Source of the DNA: UBA1952 sp965246785
GTDB taxonomy: Bacteria > Bacteroidota > Bacteroidia > Chitinophagales > Chitinophagaceae
DNA: 64,000 nt
NCBI GenBank assembly: GCA_965246785.1
Contig: CBDFFM010000021.1
Location: 5,871-69,870, forward strand
Direction: 5' to 3'
The stretch's first letter is position 1, and each line of letters begins with the position of its first letter. A program made the position numbers and the translations under genes. Below, piece after piece: positions 60,530-64,000 of this stretch. The notes beneath the pieces were generated by a model. That model did no database searches, was not told where the DNA came from, and worked only from the letters and a program-made list of their open reading frames with translations.

Positions 60530-62086
60530 ATGATAATGCACTTTCCGCAACGCGCTTTTCCGAGAATTTTATTGCCCGTTTTAGCCCTGCTGCTTTCGCT
60601 GCCGTCTTTTGCTGAGAAAAAGAAGAAGGGTGATCAGCCGAAGCCTAAGACCATCTATGAGATAGATACGCTCAAGGCGCCCATCCCGCGGAACCGCCAG
60701 ATGTTTCATGACAAGTTTGCCCGTGCGTTGCGCGGCGCCGATGCATCGGATGGAAAGGTGGATGGCTACATCTGGTACGGCGAGGACACGACTGCATCTG
60801 CGGTCATTACGCAGGCGCTGCTGCATGGCGCTAAGCATCTGGATACGATGATAGAAAACCTGCCTTTCACGGACAAGCAGGAAGAGCAGCAGACGAAAAT
60901 CCGCTACCTGAACGCCGTTACTAATATGGTGAACCGCTACGGCACCGATCCGAAATGGGATGCGTATTTCTATCGCAGGGCTGTCAACAATATGCGCGAC
61001 CTCATCATTGCGCGGCACGAAAAGCGGCTGGATAAATTCGTCTTTGAAAATACGAATGCGCAGACCATGTTCAATATGGAAATGCTGGATGGTTATCCTG
61101 AACTGCGTACGCATGTGTTCCGCGAAATCGGCAAGCAGGAACCGCTCATGATGATTCGGCGTTTGTCTGAATTTGCGAATGAACCTTTTGCGTGCGATGT
61201 GATTGCTGCCGCTGCGCGGAAGTCGCCGAACGAAGTTTATAAGTATGCTTCCAGCACCAACCTGACGCTGAGCGGCGCCGTTCGTCGTTGTAAAGACCCG
61301 CTGGTGCAGTCCATCGTCCGCATTTCTACGGAGAGCAAAAGTCCGCTGAAGGCAATGTCCTTCATCTCCGACATCTATCAGAGCAAGCTCACGATTGCCG
61401 AAATAGATAAGATTACTGCAGACGAAAATCTCTTCTTCAAAAACCTTGTTCGCCTGAAGCTGCAAGGGGATACGCTCGGCGGCACCACGTACAGCGACGA
61501 GCTGGCTTATCGCGCCAACCGCATCTATGTGACGCGCATGAACGAGCTGCACGAGGCACAAGACCCGGTACGTTTTAAGGTTATTGAATGCCTGACGCCA
61601 GAGGAGCTGTACTTCGTGATGGTGTATGGACAAGACCAGATTTACACCTCCTCATTCATCGGCACCTTCAACCGGATGATGGAACGACTGAAGCCAGCCA
61701 CCGGCGACGAGCTGTTTGACAAGGTGCATTACGAGCACTTCCGCACCTTCATCCGGATGTGCGCGGGCTACAGCAAGCTTGACCAGTTTCTCGCTACGAT
61801 GAAGCCGGACGAGAAGACGGCAGTGATGAAAGATTTTGTAAGCGGACTGGAGGGCGGCAAGCCCGATGAGCTGGAAGATGCAGTGGATGTTGCTGATGCC
61901 TTCGGCTCTATAACCGATACCGCGCTTGCAGATTTTTTGCGGCAGGAAATCGTGGCGAATGACACGCGTGTTCACGGGTCAAGCGCGGAATATGAAGGGC
62001 ACAATCGTCTATGGCCTGCTGGCAACGCTTACGAAGGGCAGCAATTCAGCCGAGCTTTCGCAAACGCTTCACCTGCCGCCGATTAA
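60530..62086 (+). CDS. Large exported protein of unknown function, N-terminal part (frame lost near 61970)
   Basis: About 518 residues from the ATG at 60530; a TTG at 60509 falls inside the -7 box. The signal peptide (FPRILLPVLALLLSLPSFA) precedes a basic KKKKGDQPKPK patch and a long all-helical region (TQALLHGAKHLDTMIENLPFTDKQEEQQ, FKNLVRLKLQGDTLGG, MMERLKPATGDELFDKVHYEHFRTFIRM). Family not recognised. The family-like sequence up to about residue 480 (LADFLRQEIVANDTR) breaks off there and resumes in the next frame, so the last ~35 residues are probably frame-shifted noise. Confidence 0.6.
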   Translation: MIMHFPQRAFPRILLPVLALLLSLPSFAEKKKKGDQPKPKTIYEIDTLKAPIPRNRQMFHDKFARALRGADASDGKVDGYIWYGEDTTASAVITQALLHGAKHLDTMIENLPFTDKQEEQQTKIRYLNAVTNMVNRYGTDPKWDAYFYRRAVNNMRDLIIARHEKRLDKFVFENTNAQTMFNMEMLDGYPELRTHVFREIGKQEPLMMIRRLSEFANEPFACDVIAAAARKSPNEVYKYASSTNLTLSGAVRRCKDPLVQSIVRISTESKSPLKAMSFISDIYQSKLTIAEIDKITADENLFFKNLVRLKLQGDTLGGTTYSDELAYRANRIYVTRMNELHEAQDPVRFKVIECLTPEELYFVMVYGQDQIYTSSFIGTFNRMMERLKPATGDELFDKVHYEHFRTFIRMCAGYSKLDQFLATMKPDEKTAVMKDFVSGLEGGKPDELEDAVDVADAFGSITDTALADFLRQEIVANDTRVHGSSAEYEGHNRLWPAGNAYEGQQFSRAFANASPAAD

Positions 62087-62200
62087 CGTGATGCCGAATA
62101 AGAATTTGCTCAACGATAGCGGTATTCTTTATGAACAGTTCTTCTTTTACGGCGATGAAGATGGGCGCAACTCATTCGCTTCTTTCATGGGCAATTTTTA

Positions 62201-62767
62201 TTTAAGGAAGGCGCGAAGTGGAAGACGGAAAAAGGTGAGCAATGGGTGAAGATTAAATCCATCACTGGCAAGCCGGTTGTTGTGTATGCCAACCTGCCAC
62301 TGGACTATGAAAGCGGCAAGGACGACGAAGCGCAGAAAGCATTGGAAAAGTCGCTCGGCACTGAGGGTATCCACCCGACAGTGCTCGTACACCGCGGCCA
62401 CAGCTACCACCTTACTTCTACCATTGACTATATGGAGAAGAGCAATCACATCATCATTCTCGGCTCTTGCGGCGGCTATCACAATCTCGGCAAGGTGCTT
62501 GACCACTCGCCGGATGCGCATCTTATTTCTACGAAGCAAACCGGCACTATGCTCATCAATGACGCCATCGTCAAGAAGCTGAATGACCACCTGGTGGCGG
62601 GCGATGATGTTGATTGGATTGCACTGTGGGGCGAGCTTGGCGCGCAGTTCAAAGGCAAAGGCAAGGACGAGGAAACCTTTAAGGAGTACGTGCCGCCGTA
62701 CCGCAACCTCGGCGCGATTTTCATCAAGGCTTACCGCCGTATGTTTAATGAGCAGGACGCGGGGTAG
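62201..62767 (+). CDS. Large exported protein, C-terminal part with caspase-like His/Cys motifs
   Basis: About 188 residues with no start codon at the break; a GTG at 62246 is the first usable one. After KITGKP-like SITGKPVVVYANLPLDY come TVLVHRGHSYHLTSTIDYM (His codons 62390 and 62399), NHIIILGSCGGYHNL (Cys codon 62468) and HLISTKQTGTMLIND. A histidine in an HRGHS loop followed by a strand ending in SCGG is the pattern of clan CD (caspase/CHAT/gingipain) peptidases. This is my inference; no family was recognised. Confidence 0.55.
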   Translation, partial: FKEGAKWKTEKGEQWVKIKSITGKPVVVYANLPLDYESGKDDEAQKALEKSLGTEGIHPTVLVHRGHSYHLTSTIDYMEKSNHIIILGSCGGYHNLGKVLDHSPDAHLISTKQTGTMLINDAIVKKLNDHLVAGDDVDWIALWGELGAQFKGKGKDEETFKEYVPPYRNLGAIFIKAYRRMFNEQDAG

Positions 62768-62820
62768 AAATTTGTGTGCAGTGAATGGCATGTGGTGAGT
62801 ATGATTATATAGACTGCTCG

Positions 62821-62900
62821 CAGCAACGTTGTCATTCCCGAAGGGAATCTTTATTCGCAGCGCCTTTGAGATTTCCTGCGGGAAAGACAAAAAGTTGCTG
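62821..62900. repeat. Dispersed palindromic element, degenerate copy
   Basis: CAGCAACGTTGTCATTCCCG at the left and GGGAAAGACAAAAAGTTGCTG at the right are imperfect complements. It shares the CAGC-AAC/GTCATTCC ends of the family. Confidence 0.65.
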
Positions 62901-62947
62901 TGAACTTTTTTAGCTTACAGCACATCATACAACTTCCAACTGCTATT

Positions 62948-63712
62948 ATGCCCCGCATCCACCTCAAAGACATAGACACCCGTGCGCCGAAAGACTGGGA
63001 TAAGGAAGAGACCAAAGAAAAGATGGTCGGCATCCTGGAAGATTTGGACGAACTGCAAAACCTGCTTTATGCCGAGTCCAAACATTCCATCCTAATCGTA
63101 ATTCAAGGCATGGACGCCAGCGGCAAGGACGGCCTAACGCGTAATGTCTTCGGGCACATGAATCCGCAAGGCGTGACGGTAAAGTCGTTTAAAGCACCGA
63201 CTGCGGAAGAGTTGTCGCACGACTTCCTCTGGCGCGTACATCAGCATACGCCCGCAAAAGGCATGATTCAGATTTTCAACCGCTCGCATTACGAGGATGT
63301 GCTGGTTACGCGCGTACATGGCTGGACGGACGATGAGCTGGCAAAGGCGCGCATGAAGGCCATCAATGATTTTGAGCGGCTGCTCACCGAGCACAACAAT
63401 ACGCAGATGCTCAAGTTCTACCTCCATATCTCACCCGAGCGCCAGCAGGAACGGCTACAGGAGCGCATCCACAACCCGACGAAGATGTGGAAGTATAATG
63501 AAGCCGACTTCGCTGAGGCAAAGAATTGGGACAGGTACCGGAAGTATTATCAGGACGTCTTTGAGCATTGCAATGATGTACCATGGCATATCATCCCTGC
63601 CGACCAGAACTGGTACAAGGAATACGTGGTCGCACATAAGCTGCGCGAGGTGCTGAAGAGCTTAGACATGCAATATCCTGGTCTGAAGGTGCCAAAGGAG
63701 GGCATAAAGTGA
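62948..63712 (+). CDS. PPK2 family polyphosphate kinase/phosphotransferase
   Basis: 254 residues from the ATG at 62948 (MPRIHLKDIDTRAPKDWDKEETKEKM). Walker A GMDASGKDGLTRNVFGHMNPQGV starts at residue 54, with the lid and Walker B motifs FNRSHYEDVLVTRVHG and HISPERQQERLQERIHNPTKMWKYNEADF. PPK2 enzymes move phosphate between polyphosphate and nucleotides (NDP or NMP). The single-domain length fits class I or III; which nucleotide is used cannot be read from sequence. Confidence 0.92.
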   Translation: MPRIHLKDIDTRAPKDWDKEETKEKMVGILEDLDELQNLLYAESKHSILIVIQGMDASGKDGLTRNVFGHMNPQGVTVKSFKAPTAEELSHDFLWRVHQHTPAKGMIQIFNRSHYEDVLVTRVHGWTDDELAKARMKAINDFERLLTEHNNTQMLKFYLHISPERQQERLQERIHNPTKMWKYNEADFAEAKNWDRYRKYYQDVFEHCNDVPWHIIPADQNWYKEYVVAHKLREVLKSLDMQYPGLKVPKEGIK

Positions 63713-63982
63713 AGCGGAGCAATGCTGAGTAGCTTTTTCCACATTTTGATTTGACCGTTGCTGCTCGTTACAGCCATTTTTTACCGCAGAACTTGTCCAC
63801 TTGACCGACCGGCGTAGAAGCTTGGACGAAGTTCTTAGTCAGGAACTGACACAACAAGGCTTCATTTAATCAGCTAAGAAAAAGTTTACACCAGATGGCA
63901 CGTCCTTTTTGCCATGCTTCCGTCTGCTGCCAACGCCGCAGGCAATCGGAACACTTTTTTCACCAGCAAAAACCAAAGAATT

Positions 63983-64000
63983 ATGGAACAGCAATCAGGC
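63983..64000 (+). CDS. Possible start of a gene cut by the window end
   Basis: ATG at 63983 begins MEQQSG and stays open to the last base. The preceding 270 bases contain no other gene. Too short to identify. Confidence 0.3.

Larger units (their letters stand above)
60530..62767 (+). pseudogene. Reconstructed full-length gene interrupted by two compensating single-base shifts
   Basis: Three pieces join without loss: 60530 to about 61970 in frame 2, about 61975-62200 in frame 3 (GTIVYGLLATLTKGSNSAEL, NVMPNKNLLNDSGILYEQFFFYGDEDGRNSFASFMGNF), and 62201-62767 in frame 2 again (FKEGAKWKTEKGEQWVKIKS). The first shift looks like one extra base and the second like one T missing from a TTT run. The restored product has about 745 residues. 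It may be decay, but a nearby frameshift in essential rpsG suggests sequence error. Confidence 0.55.

Noticed and set aside
1..64000. tRNA, rRNA, CRISPR arrays and insertion sequence transposases
   Set aside because: Looked for and not seen: no cloverleaf-type sequences, no regularly spaced identical repeats with unique spacers, and no transposase-like protein. The 21-bp arrays have no spacers.

Overview
The window looks like chromosome of a Bacteroidota bacterium, most likely of the Chitinophagales/Chitinophagaceae type. The evidence is T9SS (Por) C-terminal sorting domains on five proteins, a gliding lipoprotein GldB, a RemB/Wzi-like barrel, a TonB receptor with an N-terminal carboxypeptidase-like domain, Bacteroidota-only families (DUF3078, DUF3810, DUF6048, DUF6452), and TAnnTTTG -7 promoter boxes instead of Shine-Dalgarno signals. 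No tRNA, rRNA, CRISPR array, prophage or intact transposase was seen.

Layout. 1-9.4 kb: end of a PKD/T9SS protein, an FNR-type reductase, two inverted paralogous T9SS cargo genes flanking an ECF sigma factor, a membrane-to-barrel partner protein and an acyltransferase. 9.4-10.8 kb: accessory DNA with a 21-bp-period repeat tract, clustered hairpins and one AT-rich membrane gene. 10.8-17.2 kb: RlpA, a DEAD-box helicase, an RlmK-like methyltransferase, an orphan efflux adaptor and a DUF3810 protein. 17.2-17.6 kb: a striking mirrored array of 21-bp repeats. 17.6-28.3 kb: TonB receptor; a minus-strand run pyrC, DUF433, DUF5615, MutS-like ATPase; RemB-like barrel; LamG/T9SS protein; GT14 transferase; UDP-galactopyranose mutase. 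28.4-42.1 kb: dnaB, DinB, YafY regulator, selO, pheT with a coiled-coil gene and the DUF6452/DUF6048 pair, DUF937, LysM/BON, DUF58, and a secreted haem plus copper-monooxygenase-like protein. 42.7-55.6 kb: purB, rsmF-like, thrS, infC, nadE, gldB, DUF3078, rpsL and rpsG. 55.7-64 kb: an AT-rich gene, GT2, histidine kinase, glyA, a broken large exported protein with a caspase-like tail, and PPK2.

How it works together: most genes are housekeeping (translation, nucleotide and NAD synthesis, replication) interleaved with envelope and secretion genes. Operons are short. Regulation is visible mainly as -7 boxes close to start codons (pheT, purB) and strong hairpin terminators. The least explained parts are the two 21-bp-period arrays, a dispersed family of palindromes with shared ends and variable stems, and apparent single-base frameshifts in rpsG and the large exported protein. 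The frameshifts may be sequence errors.
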